Assembly (NCBI GenBank): GCA_964632795.1
Contig: CAZWEZ010000061.1
Coordinates: 1-21,203, forward strand
Direction: 5' to 3'
DNA: 21,203 bases
Source of the DNA: CAZWEZ01 sp964632795
Lineage (GTDB): Bacteria; Pseudomonadota; Alphaproteobacteria; Rhodospirillales; 2-02-FULL-58-16
The position numbers and the translations under genes are program-made. Shown piece after piece: positions 9,182 to 18,998 of this stretch. Position 1 is the stretch's first letter; each line of letters opens with the position of its first letter. The notes under the pieces were generated by a model. That model was not told the origin of the DNA, did not search any database, and saw nothing but the letters and a program-made list of their open reading frames with translations.

Positions 9182-10260
9182 ACCTGAAACCCGCCGATCT
9201 CCGCCGCCGCCTGCTGGCCTGGTACGACCGCCGGGGGCGGGTCCTGCCGTGGCGGGCGGCGCCGGGGACTCCCCCCCCGGACCCCTACCGGGTGTGGCTG
9301 AGCGAGGTCATGCTGCAACAGACCACGGTGGCGGCGGTGATTCCCTACTTCGAGGACTTCGTTGGCCGCTGGCCGAGCCTGGACGAACTGGCCGCGGCCG
9401 ATCTCGACCGGGTCATGCACGCCTGGCAGGGCCTGGGCTACTACGCCCGGGCCCGCAACCTGCACCGCTGCGCGCGGACCGTCGCCGGCGAGTTGGGCGG
9501 GCGCTTTCCCGACACCGAGGCCGGCCTCGGCCGGCTGCCCGGGATCGGTCCCTACACGGCGGCCGCCGTCGCCGCCATCGCCTTCGGCCGCCGGGCGACG
9601 CCGGTCGACGGCAACGTGGTCAGGGTGACGGCGCGCCTCCATGCCCTCGAGGTCCCCCTGCCCGGGGCCAAGGCGGTGGTCGCCGGGCTCGCCGGCCGAC
9701 TGACCCCGGCCAGGCGTCCCGGCGACTTCGCCCAGGCGATGATGGACCTGGGGGCCACCGTGTGCACCCCGCGTGATGCGGACTGCGACGCCTGCCCGTG
9801 GCGCCGGGCCTGCGCCGCCAGGCGCCTCGGAACACCGCGGGCGTACCCGGTGCGGACCCCAGGGCGGGCCAAGCCGCTGCGCCGGGGGGTCGCCTTCTGG
9901 GTGGTCGGGGGCGAGGACGCGGTGCTGTTGCGCCGGCGTCCCGAACGGGGGCTGCTCGGGGCCATGATGGAGGTCCCCTCCACCGCCTGGCGCGAGGCCC
10001 CGTGGACGCCCGGCGAAGCCCGCCCGCTGGCCCCGCTGGCGGCCTCCTGGGAGCGCCTGCCCGGCACGGTGGGCCACGTCTTCACCCATTTCCGCCTGGA
10101 GTTGGAGGTGTGGGCGGCGCGGATCGACGGCCGGCCCCGGGTCGACGGCCTGTGGTGGCCGGTGGAAAGGCTTTCCGAACAGGCCCTTCCTACGGTAATG
10201 AAGAAAATCGTCCGCCACGCCCTGGCGCGTGAACAGCCCGTGGAAGGAGCCCCCCCTTGA
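9163..10260 (+). CDS. mutY: A/G-specific adenine DNA glycosylase MutY
   Basis: A 365-residue base-excision enzyme that removes adenine mispaired with 8-oxoguanine. The catalytic domain shows SEVMLQQTTV with Glu48, the helix-hairpin-helix LPGIGPYTAAAVAAIAFG at 125-142, and PVDGNVVRV with catalytic Asp149. The 4Fe-4S loop is C-x6-C-x2-C-x5-C (Cys201, 208, 211, 217). The C-terminal part, with RGVAFWVV, LGAMMEVP and HVFTHFRLELEVW, is the Nudix-like domain that reads 8-oxoG. The GTG at 9163 is the only start before the conserved domain and has no spaced Shine-Dalgarno sequence. It is divergent from polA, so two repair genes share a promoter region. The stop overlaps the next gene's start by 4 nt. 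Confidence 0.96.
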   Translation: MEPRISNLKPADLRRRLLAWYDRRGRVLPWRAAPGTPPPDPYRVWLSEVMLQQTTVAAVIPYFEDFVGRWPSLDELAAADLDRVMHAWQGLGYYARARNLHRCARTVAGELGGRFPDTEAGLGRLPGIGPYTAAAVAAIAFGRRATPVDGNVVRVTARLHALEVPLPGAKAVVAGLAGRLTPARRPGDFAQAMMDLGATVCTPRDADCDACPWRRACAARRLGTPRAYPVRTPGRAKPLRRGVAFWVVGGEDAVLLRRRPERGLLGAMMEVPSTAWREAPWTPGEARPLAPLAASWERLPGTVGHVFTHFRLELEVWAARIDGRPRVDGLWWPVERLSEQALPTVMKKIVRHALAREQPVEGAPP

Positions 10261-11441
10261 AATTCGCCTCCGTGACCCAGCGGATATCGGTTTCGGCCGA
10301 CGACAGCTGGGCGGTCCATGTCCTGGCGATGAAACGCATCGCCGAAGGCGACGACATCATCCTGCTCAGCATCGGCGAGGACATCACCGCCTCGGCCCCC
10401 GCCCCGATCGTCGAGGAGACGGTGGCCAGCCTGCGCTCAGGACGTCACCACTACACCCACTGGCAGGGGGAACCGGCGCTGCGCCAGGCGATCGTCGCCA
10501 ACCACAACCGGCGGACCGGCCAGGACCTGTGCGCCGACGACTGCATCGTCACCAGCGGCGCCCAGAACGCCCTGTTCGCTACCCTGGCCTGCCTGCTCGA
10601 GCCGGGCGACGAGGTGGTGGTGCCGGAACCCTACTACACCACCTACCCGGCGACGCTGAGCGCGACCGGGGCGCGCATGGTCGCCGTGCCGACGGACCCC
10701 GAACGCAACTTCCGGCTCGAACCCGAACGGCTGGCCGCCGCCATCACGCCCCGGACCCGGGTCGTCGTCATCAATTCGCCCAACAACCCCACCGGGGCGG
10801 TGTACGACGCCGCGACGCTGGGCGAGGTGGCGCGGCTGTGCCGGGACCACGACCTGTGGCTGGTGTGCGACGAGGTCTACGCCGACTTCGCCTACGACGT
10901 GCCCCACCTCTGCCCCTGCACCCTGCCCGGGATGGCCGAGCGGTGCGTGACCATCTCCAGCCTGTCGAAGTCCCATCGCATGTCCGGCTGGAGGCTGGGC
11001 TGGGCGATCGCCGAGCGGCGGATGATCGACCACCTGACGCGGATCTCGCTGTGCATGCAGTTCGGCCTGCCCGGCTTCACCCAGGATGGCGCCCTCGAGG
11101 CGCTGACCAATCCGCCCGGTGAACTGCGGGTCATGCTCGAAGCCTACCGCCGGCGGCGCGACCTGGTGTGCCGGCGCCTGGAGGGGCTGGCCGGCCTCGA
11201 GGTGCGCCGCCCGGCCGGGGGCATGTTCGTGATGGTGGACGTCCGCCCCAGCGGCCTGAACGCGATGGGCTTCGCGATGGCCCTGCTCGAACGCCACAAC
11301 GTCTCGGTGCTGCCCGCCGACACCTTCGGGCCCAGCGCCCGCGGCCACGTGCGGATGGGGCTGACGGCGGACGAAGACAGCCTCGAGGAAGCCTGCGACC
11401 GGATCGAGTCTTTCGTCGGACCTTATACCAAGGGGCACTGA
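10257..11441 (+). CDS. PLP-dependent class I/II aminotransferase, AruH-like
   Basis: A 394-residue fold-type I aminotransferase. Seen are YTHWQGEPALRQAI, the INSPNNPTGAVY loop with Asn177, DEVYADF with Asp205 and Tyr208, the Schiff-base lysine in SSLSKSHRMSGWRLGW (Lys238), and a C-terminal GGMFVMVDVRPSGLNA and GPSARGHVRMGL with the carboxylate-binding Arg. The SLSKSH active site, the FTQDGALEAL segment and the C-terminal block resemble, from memory, Pseudomonas arginine:pyruvate transaminase AruH more than aspartate aminotransferases; the substrate is still an inference. The TTG start overlaps the mutY stop as TTGA and has AAGGAG 7 nt upstream, so translation is probably coupled to mutY. The last codons and three in-frame stops lie in the inverted repeat. 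Confidence 0.9.
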   Translation: MKFASVTQRISVSADDSWAVHVLAMKRIAEGDDIILLSIGEDITASAPAPIVEETVASLRSGRHHYTHWQGEPALRQAIVANHNRRTGQDLCADDCIVTSGAQNALFATLACLLEPGDEVVVPEPYYTTYPATLSATGARMVAVPTDPERNFRLEPERLAAAITPRTRVVVINSPNNPTGAVYDAATLGEVARLCRDHDLWLVCDEVYADFAYDVPHLCPCTLPGMAERCVTISSLSKSHRMSGWRLGWAIAERRMIDHLTRISLCMQFGLPGFTQDGALEALTNPPGELRVMLEAYRRRRDLVCRRLEGLAGLEVRRPAGGMFVMVDVRPSGLNAMGFAMALLERHNVSVLPADTFGPSARGHVRMGLTADEDSLEEACDRIESFVGPYTKGH

Positions 11442-11585
11442 TAATGACCCATAGAGACGGCTTTCCAAGGCTTTCGGCGAGGAGCGTGGTCCGCCGTGAT
11501 GGCGGCCCATCACAAGGGCCGCGCGACGCTGTCCGAAAGCCTTGGAAAGCCGTCTCTATGGGTCATTATCAATGTCCCTTGGTAT
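11425..11585. repeat. Long inverted repeat between convergent genes, possible bidirectional terminator or MITE-like element
   Basis: Positions 11439-11477 and 11533-11571 are perfect reverse complements (39 bp). Allowing two mismatches, the arms extend to 11425 and 11585 (53 bp each). At the centre GTGATGG (11496-11502) and CCATCAC (11507-11513) form a further perfect stem, so most of the 161 bp is palindromic. Each arm begins with TGATAATGA, three stop codons in one frame. The left arm contains the aminotransferase's final codons and stop; the right arm ends exactly at the apt stop codon. No U-tract follows the arms, so it is not a classical intrinsic terminator. Confidence 0.9.
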
Positions 11586-12100
11586 TATTCGTCGTAGGAG
11601 ATCAGGGAGGTGAAGGGGATGTCCAGCTTCTTGCGCCCCCCGAGGAAGGCCAACTCGATCAGGCAGGCGGCGCCGACGACCTCGGCGCCGACCTTGCGGA
11701 ACAGTTCGACCGAGGCGGCCATGGTCCCCCCGGTGGCCAGCAGGTCGTCCAGGATCACCACCCGTTGGCCGGCCTCGACGGCGTCCTTCTGGATCTCGAT
11801 GACGTCGGTGCCGTATTCCAGTTGGTACTCGTGGGGGATGGTCGGTCCCGGCAGCTTGCCCTGCTTGCGGACCATCACGAACCCGCAGCCCAGCTTGAGC
11901 GCCAACGGCGCCGCGGCCAGGAAGCCGCGCGATTCGATGCCGGCCAGGAGGTCCGGATGGTGGGCCACGACCTGCCTGGCGAGCCGCCCCATGGCCACCT
12001 GCCAGGCGTCGGGATGGGCGAGCAGCGAGGAGATGTCGTAGAACAGGATTCCCGGTTTCGGAAAATCGGGAAACGAGCGCATGTGATCCTTGAGGTCCAT
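11585..12100 (-). CDS. apt: Adenine phosphoribosyltransferase
   Basis: A 171-residue purine-salvage enzyme that converts adenine and PRPP to AMP. The N-terminus MDLKDHMRSFPDFPKPGILF is nearly the family consensus, DLLAGIESRGFLAAAPLAL carries the substrate region, RKQGKLPG the flexible loop, and VVILDDLLATGGTM (about 114-127) is the PRPP-binding motif with the paired acidic residues. The ATG at 12100 has GGTGGA just upstream and gives the usual length; a GTG at 12115 in the same frame would add five residues. It is last in a same-strand run behind the SDR gene, separated by 97 bp, so it could have its own promoter. Confidence 0.96.
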   Translation of the reverse strand: MDLKDHMRSFPDFPKPGILFYDISSLLAHPDAWQVAMGRLARQVVAHHPDLLAGIESRGFLAAAPLALKLGCGFVMVRKQGKLPGPTIPHEYQLEYGTDVIEIQKDAVEAGQRVVILDDLLATGGTMAASVELFRKVGAEVVGAACLIELAFLGGRKKLDIPFTSLISYDE

Positions 12101-12197
12101 GGGTCCACCGAACACTGGTTGGCCAAGATCGCCGTTCGCGGCCCATCCTAGAGCGTTTTCGGAGTTTGTGGAATCGCCTTTAGCGAATTACCGGCGT

Positions 12198-12938
12198 TCA
12201 GATGTACTGGCCGCAGTCCACCTGCAGGACCTGGCCGGTGATCGAGCGGGCGGCGTCCGAGAGCAGGAACAGGGCCGCGTTGGCGATGTCGTCGGGGTCG
12301 GTCAGGCGGCCCAAGACGCCCTCGTCGATGGCCTTGTCGATGATCTCCTCGGGCAGCTGGCGCGCCATCTCGGTCATCACCATGCCGGGCGCGATGGCGT
12401 TGACGGTGATCCCCTTGCGCCCCAGCTCGCGGGCCGCGGTCTTGGTCAGGCCGATCAAGCCGGCCTTGGCGGCGGCGTAGTTGGCTTGGCCGAACTTGCC
12501 GCGCAGGCCGTTGATCGAGGTGATGTTGACGATCCGCCCGCCGCCGGCCTCGGCCATCCCCGGGGCCAGCGCGCGGATGGTGTTGAAGGCGCCGGTCAGG
12601 TTGACGTCGATCACCGTCTGCCATTCGTCGTCGCTCATCTTGGCCAGCGAGCGGTCCCGGGTGATGCCGGCGTTGTTGACCAGCAGGGTCGGCGGCGCGT
12701 CCAGGTCCCCCAGCGCCGCGGCCACCGAGGCGGCGTCGGAAACGTCGACCTTGTGGAAGGTGAAGGCGTCGCTCCGCTGGTCGGCGTCCGGCTCCGCCCA
12801 GTCGAAGGCGTGGACCCGCCCGCCCCGTTCGGCGAGGCGCTCGGCAATGGCCCGGCCGAGGCCCCGCACCCCGCCGGTGACCACCGCCACCCGGCCCGTC
12901 ATATCCCACATCCGCTCGAAATTCCCTGGCCTCGCCAT
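12198..12938 (-). CDS. SDR-family reductase, acetoacetyl-CoA / 3-oxoacyl reductase-like
   Basis: A 246-residue short-chain dehydrogenase/reductase. The cofactor loop TGGVRGLG (21-28), NNAG (88-91) and the catalytic Ser141, Tyr154 and Lys158 (NITSINGLRGKFGQANYAAAKAG in part) are all present, so it should be an active NAD(P)H oxidoreductase. The INGLRGKFGQANY stretch resembles PhaB acetoacetyl-CoA reductases, which make (R)-3-hydroxybutyryl-CoA for polyhydroxybutyrate, but FabG-type 3-oxoacyl-ACP reductase is hard to exclude and no phaA or phaC is nearby. The ATG at 12938 has GAAGGGG upstream; ATGs at 12911 and 12902 are alternatives. It starts 30 nt after atpF, so it is likely read with the F0 operon. 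Confidence 0.88.
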   Translation of the reverse strand: MARPGNFERMWDMTGRVAVVTGGVRGLGRAIAERLAERGGRVHAFDWAEPDADQRSDAFTFHKVDVSDAASVAAALGDLDAPPTLLVNNAGITRDRSLAKMSDDEWQTVIDVNLTGAFNTIRALAPGMAEAGGGRIVNITSINGLRGKFGQANYAAAKAGLIGLTKTAARELGRKGITVNAIAPGMVMTEMARQLPEEIIDKAIDEGVLGRLTDPDDIANAALFLLSDAARSITGQVLQVDCGQYI

Positions 12939-12968
12939 GTTTCGCCGACCCCTTCACGAAATCTTCGG

Positions 12969-13498
12969 CTAGTGCAGCTTGTCGGGGAGCTCCTCGATCG
13001 CGGCGTCGATCAGGGTGTCGGTCTTCTTGCCCTTGACCGTGTCGGCGAGGATCCGGCGGGTGGCGTCGAGGGCCACGTCGATGGCCTGGGCGCGGACCTC
13101 GTCCACGGCCTCGGCCTCGGCCTGGGCGATACGGTCCAGGGCCATCTGCTGGCGGCGCTTGATCGACTTCTCGAGGTCCGCGGTCGCCTGTTCCCCCTGG
13201 CGGTCGGCCTCGGCCCGGGCCCGCTCGGCGATCTCCTCGGCCTCGCTTTCGGCCTTGCGCTGCTTGCGCTTGAACGAGGCCAGCAATTCCTGGGCCTCGT
13301 CGCGCAGCCGGGACGACTCCTCGATCTGTTCGGCGATGGTCCGCGAGCGCTTGTCCAGGCTGGTGGTGACGAAGCGCCAGAACGGCTTGGCGATGGCGCC
13401 GACGAAGATCACGAAGGCGATCATGACCCAGAACGTGGGATCCTCGTAGAAGGCCGCGACGGAGCCGGCGGCGGCTTCGGAAGCCCAGGCGTCCGACA

Positions 13499-13502
<4 letters not shown>
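12969..13502 (-). CDS. atpF: F0F1 ATP synthase subunit b
   Basis: A 177-residue b subunit of the peripheral stalk. One N-terminal membrane segment (about 22-42, FWVMIAFVIFVGAIAKPFW) is followed by TTSLDKRSRTIAEQIEESSR and a long charged, heptad-like helix rich in Glu, Lys, Arg and Ala that dimerises with b' and reaches delta on F1. The ATG at 13502 overlaps the b' stop as ATGA, indicating translational coupling; a second ATG directly follows it. Having both b and b' genes is the pattern of alphaproteobacteria and phototrophs. Confidence 0.95.
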
Positions 13503-14086
<584 letters not shown>

Positions 14087-14121
14087 TGCGCACTCCCGGC
14101 GGGGCCCGGCCCCGCCCGCCC

Positions 14122-14346
14122 TCAGGTGAACAGGATCAGGAAGGCGATCAGCAGGGCGTACAGCGCCACCGCCTCGACCAGGGCGAAGCCCAGAATGGCC
14201 AAGCCGAAGACCTGGGAGCGGGCGGCGGGGTTGCGGGCCACCGAAGAGATCAGCGACGAGAAGATGTCTCCGATACCGATGCCGACACCGAACAGCCCGA
14301 TTACGGCAAGGCCGGCGCCGATCATCTTTGCGGCTTCTAGTTCCAT
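14122..14346 (-). CDS. atpE: F0F1 ATP synthase subunit c
   Basis: A 74-residue two-helix hairpin that forms the proton-driven c-ring. Helix 1 carries the glycine pattern GLFGVGIGIGDIF (about 17-29) that packs neighbouring subunits, the loop has RNPAARSQ, and helix 2 (GLAILGFALVEAVALYALL) carries Glu58, the proton-binding carboxylate; Glu rather than Asp is usual in alphaproteobacteria. No Gln or Ser/Thr sodium-binding set is seen, so proton coupling is expected. It lies 28 nt after atpB and 35 nt before b'. Confidence 0.97.
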   Translation of the reverse strand: MELEAAKMIGAGLAVIGLFGVGIGIGDIFSSLISSVARNPAARSQVFGLAILGFALVEAVALYALLIAFLILFT

Positions 14347-14374
14347 GGTCCTAATTCCTCAAGTTTCGATCCGG

Positions 14375-15100
14375 TTAGTGCAGATGTATCGCATCGTGAA
14401 GGTAGATGCAGGTGAGAACGGTGAACACGTAAGCCTGGAGGACGGCGACCAGGAATTCGAACCCGGTCAGCGCCACGTCCACCGCCAGCGGCGCCCACCA
14501 CCCGAACACTCCGAGCGGAATGATGAAGCCGGCGAACACCTTCATCATGGTGTGTCCGGCCATCATGTTGGCGAACAGGCGAATCGACAGGCTGACCACC
14601 CGCGACAGGTATGAAATCACCTCTATGGGGACCAGGATCGGGGCCATCGCGATCGGCACCCCGGGGGGGAAGAAGTAGGTGAAGAAGCGCAGCCCGTGGC
14701 GCATCAGGGCGATCACCGTGATCACCACGATCACCATCAGCGCCATCGCGAAGGTGACGATGATGTGGCTGGTGAAGGTGAAGCCGTAGGGGAGCAGTCC
14801 GAGCAGGTTGCCGAGCAGGATGAACATGAAGATGGAGAAGATGAACGGGAAATAGCGCCGCCCCTCGGAGCCGACGTTTTCGCGGATGGTGGCGGCGATG
14901 AACTCGTAACTGAGCTCGGCCAGCGATTGCCATCGTCCCGGGACCAGCGCCCGGCCGCGCATGCTCAGGGTCAGGAACAGGGTCGTCACGGCCACCGACA
15001 GGACCATGAACAGGGCCGAGTTGGTGAACGAGACGTCGACCGCGCCCAACTTGATCGGAACCAGGGTTTGGATCTCGAACTGCTGCAGAGGGTTGGCCAC
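14375..15100 (-). CDS. atpB: F0F1 ATP synthase subunit a
   Basis: A 241-residue membrane protein that forms the proton half-channels next to the c-ring. The N-terminus (M)ANPLQQFEIQTLVPI, the LGNLLGLLPYGFTFTSH region, and SLSIRLFANMMAGH with the essential Arg174 identify it; GFEFLVAVLQAYVFTVLTCIYL is the last helix with its conserved Gln. I chose the GTG at 15100 because it gives the alphaproteobacterial start 'ANPL-x-QF'; the frame is open further upstream but that part overlaps atpI and is low-complexity. GGGCGGA precedes the GTG. Confidence 0.96.
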   Translation of the reverse strand: MANPLQQFEIQTLVPIKLGAVDVSFTNSALFMVLSVAVTTLFLTLSMRGRALVPGRWQSLAELSYEFIAATIRENVGSEGRRYFPFIFSIFMFILLGNLLGLLPYGFTFTSHIIVTFAMALMVIVVITVIALMRHGLRFFTYFFPPGVPIAMAPILVPIEVISYLSRVVSLSIRLFANMMAGHTMMKVFAGFIIPLGVFGWWAPLAVDVALTGFEFLVAVLQAYVFTVLTCIYLHDAIHLH

Positions 15101-15137
15101 GTCGTTGTCCGCCCGATGTCCCGTCGTCCGTTGGTCC

Positions 15138-15497
15138 TCAGGACCCCCGCGGTGGGTCCTGCCTGTCCTCGCCTTCCCCGGGTTTGCGGTACCCGGGGGA
15201 AATGCCGAAGCCGCTGGCATGGCGGTAGACGTTCACCACCCCGGCCGCCGAGCCGAGGAAGAAGAACACCACCAATAACCACGGCGCCGTCCCCAGCCAA
15301 CCGTCGAGCACCAGACCGATGCCTACCCCGACGATCAGGGCCGCGACCAACTCGGTGCCGATCCGAAGGGCCATGCCGAAGCCGCTCATCGCCCCGCCGG
15401 GGGTGGCATCGGAGGCCGTCGGTCGTCTCGCGGCACGGGCGTCGCGCAGACGGGAGTCGAGGTCTTCCAGCGACTCTGGGGATTCGCCTTCGCTCAT
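15138..15497 (-). CDS. atpI: AtpZ/AtpI-family protein of the ATP synthase operon
   Basis: A 119-residue protein with a charged N-terminal half and two membrane segments. GVGIGLVLDGWLGTAPWLLVVFF followed, beyond residue 90, by LGSAAGVVNVYR is the AtpI/AtpZ signature (shown here split). Members sit at the front of F0 operons; they are proposed to help c-ring assembly or Mg2+ supply. The ATG at 15497 is chosen because the upstream frame has no family similarity; the Shine-Dalgarno sequence is poor. The stop is 37 nt before atpB. Confidence 0.88.
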   Translation of the reverse strand: MSEGESPESLEDLDSRLRDARAARRPTASDATPGGAMSGFGMALRIGTELVAALIVGVGIGLVLDGWLGTAPWLLVVFFFLGSAAGVVNVYRHASGFGISPGYRKPGEGEDRQDPPRGS

Positions 15498-15569
15498 GGG
15501 CTTGACATGCGGAGGAAAATCGCGCGGAAATCCTTTCCCGTGGCCGGATTCGCGCCGTATGGGCGAGGC

Positions 15570-15598
15570 AAGGTAAGCGCCGGCCCGCGGCCTGTCAA
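15570..15598 (-). promoter_or_regulatory. Putative promoter of the atpIBEF'F operon
   Basis: On the minus strand a perfect TTGACA (15598-15593), a 17-bp spacer and TACCTT (15575-15570) lie between mrp and atpI. Transcription would start near 15563, about 65 nt before the atpI ATG. The exact -35 match and ideal spacing make it one of the better promoter candidates in the window. Confidence 0.55.
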
Positions 15599-15662
15599 GG
15601 TGCAAAGCCCCGAGCCTAAGCGGTTGAAAACGCTAACCGATGCCCCCCGCCGCGGCGTTGCG

Positions 15663-16796
<1,134 letters not shown>

Positions 16797-16969
16797 TCCT
16801 GGAAACTCCGCGTCCTGGTTTGATCGTGGTGGGAAAACTTCGGCGGTGCGCACGTTGCGCAACCGGGCAGGCTGTCATATATAAGGCTTTCCGTTACGGT
16901 ATACGAAGTAACATCGGCGCCGCGAAATACAAGGCTTGTTCTCCGGCGATTGACGAAGGGATCGAAACA

Positions 16970-18049
16970 ATGGCGTGGACACCATCGGGCGGCGGCCAGG
17001 GACCTTGGGGCCGAGGACCATCCGGCGGCCCCCAACCCCCCGACATCGAGGAATTTCTGCGCCGCGGCCAGGACCGCGTCAGGCGCCTCATACCCGGCGG
17101 CCTGGGGACCGCGCGGGGCATACTGATCGTTCTCCTGGTCGCCGTCGTGGTGTGGCTGGGCAGCGGCATCTACCGCGTCCAGACCGGCCAGCAGGGGGTG
17201 GTCCTGCTGTTCGGCCAACACGTGCAGAGCACCGAGCCCGGCCTTCACTGGTACTTCCCGTCCCCGATCGGCCAGGTGCTGACCCCCGACGTCGAACGGG
17301 TGCGCCGGGTCGACATCGGCTTCCGCACCCCCAGCACCACCACCCAGTCCGGCGTCACCCGCAACGTCAACGAGGAGAGCCTGATGCTGACCGGCGACCA
17401 GAACATCGCCGACCTCGACTTCACCGTGCTGTGGAAGGTCAAGGACGCCGGCCAATACCTGTTCAACATCCGCGACCCCGAGACCACGGTCAAGAAGGCC
17501 GCCGAGAGCTCGATGCGCGAGGTGATCGGCCAGACCGAGTTGCAGGAGGCGTTGACCGGGGGCCGCGAGCAGATCGAGGACAGCACCCGCGTCCTGCTCC
17601 AGGACATCCTCGACAGATACGGTTCGGGGATCTCCGTGACCAACGTCCAGCTGCTCAAGGTCGACCCGCCGACGGCGGTCATCGATTCCTTCAACGAGGT
17701 CCAGCGGGCGCGCCAGGACAAGGACCGCAAGCTCAACGAGGCCGAGGCCTACCGCAACCGGGTGTTGCCCACGGCGCGCGGCGAGGCGGCCAAGATCGTC
17801 CAGGGCGCCAACGCCTACAAGGAGAAGGTGACCAAGGAGGCCGAGGGCGAGGCCAAGCAGTTCCTGGCGGTCTATGAAAGCTACAAGGTGGCCAAGGGCG
17901 TCACCGCCAGGCGGATGTACATCGAGACCATGGAGGAGGTGCTGCGCGGCGCCAACAAGGTGATCATCGACAGCGAGGGCGGGAGCGGCGTGGTCCCCTA
18001 CCTGCCGCTGCCCGAACTCAACAAGCGGGCCAAGGGAGAAGCCAAATGA
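16970..18049 (+). CDS. hflK: HflK subunit of the FtsH protease modulator
   Basis: A 359-residue SPFH/stomatin-family membrane protein. It has a Gly/Pro-rich cytoplasmic N-terminus (WTPSGGGQGPWGRGPSGGP), one membrane segment at about 50-66 (ILIVLLVAVVVWLGSG), and a periplasmic SPFH domain starting YRVQTGQQGVVLLFGQ, with RVRRVDIGFRTP and a long helical coiled coil near NEAEAYRNRVLP. With HflC it forms the large cage around FtsH that limits degradation of membrane proteins. The ATG at 16970 has GAAGGGA upstream and matches the HflK N-terminus; longer in-frame starts do not. The stop overlaps hflC (ATGA). Confidence 0.96.
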   Translation: MAWTPSGGGQGPWGRGPSGGPQPPDIEEFLRRGQDRVRRLIPGGLGTARGILIVLLVAVVVWLGSGIYRVQTGQQGVVLLFGQHVQSTEPGLHWYFPSPIGQVLTPDVERVRRVDIGFRTPSTTTQSGVTRNVNEESLMLTGDQNIADLDFTVLWKVKDAGQYLFNIRDPETTVKKAAESSMREVIGQTELQEALTGGREQIEDSTRVLLQDILDRYGSGISVTNVQLLKVDPPTAVIDSFNEVQRARQDKDRKLNEAEAYRNRVLPTARGEAAKIVQGANAYKEKVTKEAEGEAKQFLAVYESYKVAKGVTARRMYIETMEEVLRGANKVIIDSEGGSGVVPYLPLPELNKRAKGEAK

Positions 18050-18927
18050 GCAAGCTCTACCTCGCCGTTCTCGGCATCGTCGTGGTCGTCCTCGGGATCG
18101 TCACCTCCAGCGCCCTGTTCACGGTCAACCAGATGGCCCAGGCCATCGTCATGCAGTTCGGCGATCCCAAGCAGGTGATCCGGGACCCCGGCCTCTACGT
18201 CAAGATGCCCTTTATCCAGGACGTGGTCTACTACGACAAGCGGATTCTGGATCTCGATCCGCCGGCGGTGCCGGTGATCCTGGCCGACAAGAAGCGGATC
18301 AACGTCGACGCCTACGCCCGCTACCGGATCACCGATCCGCTGCGCTTCTACCAGGCGGTGCGCACCGAGCTCAGGTTCCGCGACCGGGTCGGCAAGATCC
18401 TGAACTCCAGCGTCCGTAACGTGCTGGCCCGCTACCCGCTCAACGCCATCCTGTCGGTCAAGCGCAACGAGATCATGGAGAACATCCAGAAAAGCGTCAC
18501 CTCCGGGTCCGTAAACTTCGGTATCGAGGTGGTCGACGTGCGCATCGGCCGTGCCGACCTGCCCGATGACATCTCCAAGAACGTCTTCGACCGCATGCGC
18601 TCGGAGCGCGAACGCGAGGCCAACCTGATGCGCGCCGAGGGCGACGAGGCCAAGCAGCGGATCGTCGCCGCCGCCGACCGCCTGAAGACGGTGATCCTGG
18701 CCGAGGCCAAGCGGGAAGCGACGATCCTCATCGGCCAGGGCGACGCCGAGCGCAACCGGGTCCTCGGCGAGGCCTTCGGGCGGGACCCCCGGTTCTTCGC
18801 CTTCTACCGCTCGATGATCGCCTACCGAGAGGCGCTGGGCGCCGAGGACACCACCATGGTGCTGTCCCCGGACAGCGATTTCTTCCAGTTCTTCAGCAAC
18901 CAGTTCGACAGCTCCTACAAGGAGTAA
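18046..18927 (+). CDS. hflC: HflC subunit of the FtsH protease modulator
   Basis: A 293-residue partner of HflK. A signal-anchor segment (about 5-25, LAVLGIVVVVLGIVTSSALF) is followed by the SPFH domain: VNQMAQAIVMQFGDPKQVI, PGLYVKMPFIQDVVYYDKR, LDLDPPAVPVILADKKR and, later, DVRIGRADLPDDI and MRSEREREANLMRAEG. Length and motifs match HflC throughout. It is translationally coupled to hflK by a 4-nt overlap. Confidence 0.96.
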   Translation: MSKLYLAVLGIVVVVLGIVTSSALFTVNQMAQAIVMQFGDPKQVIRDPGLYVKMPFIQDVVYYDKRILDLDPPAVPVILADKKRINVDAYARYRITDPLRFYQAVRTELRFRDRVGKILNSSVRNVLARYPLNAILSVKRNEIMENIQKSVTSGSVNFGIEVVDVRIGRADLPDDISKNVFDRMRSEREREANLMRAEGDEAKQRIVAAADRLKTVILAEAKREATILIGQGDAERNRVLGEAFGRDPRFFAFYRSMIAYREALGAEDTTMVLSPDSDFFQFFSNQFDSSYKE

Positions 18928-18929
18928 CC

Positions 18930-18947
18930 GGCCGCCGCCCGGCGGCC
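18930..18947 (+). terminator. GC-rich stem-loop after hflC
   Basis: GGCCGCC (18930-18936) and GGCGGCC (18941-18947) form a perfect 7-bp stem with a GCCC loop, 2 nt past the hflC stop. No T-tract follows, so it could be an attenuating or mRNA-stabilising hairpin rather than an intrinsic terminator. Confidence 0.35.
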
Positions 18948-18998
18948 ACCGCGGAAACCGAGTGTCCTGGTTCCTGAGTTGGCGGCATTCAGGGCTAT

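Noticed and set aside
12116..12197. Gap between the SDR gene and apt containing AACGCTCTAG, which recalls dispersed repeats in some alphaproteobacteria
   Set aside because: Only a short segment resembles such repeats from memory, there is no internal repeat or strong hairpin, and one copy in the window cannot support the call.
16872..16912. TATATAAG and GTTAC/GTAAC inverted pair in the mrp-hflK gap, possible operator or promoter
   Set aside because: The inverted arms are only 5 bp and no -35/-10 pair with acceptable spacing was found for either gene; promoters must exist here but I cannot place them.
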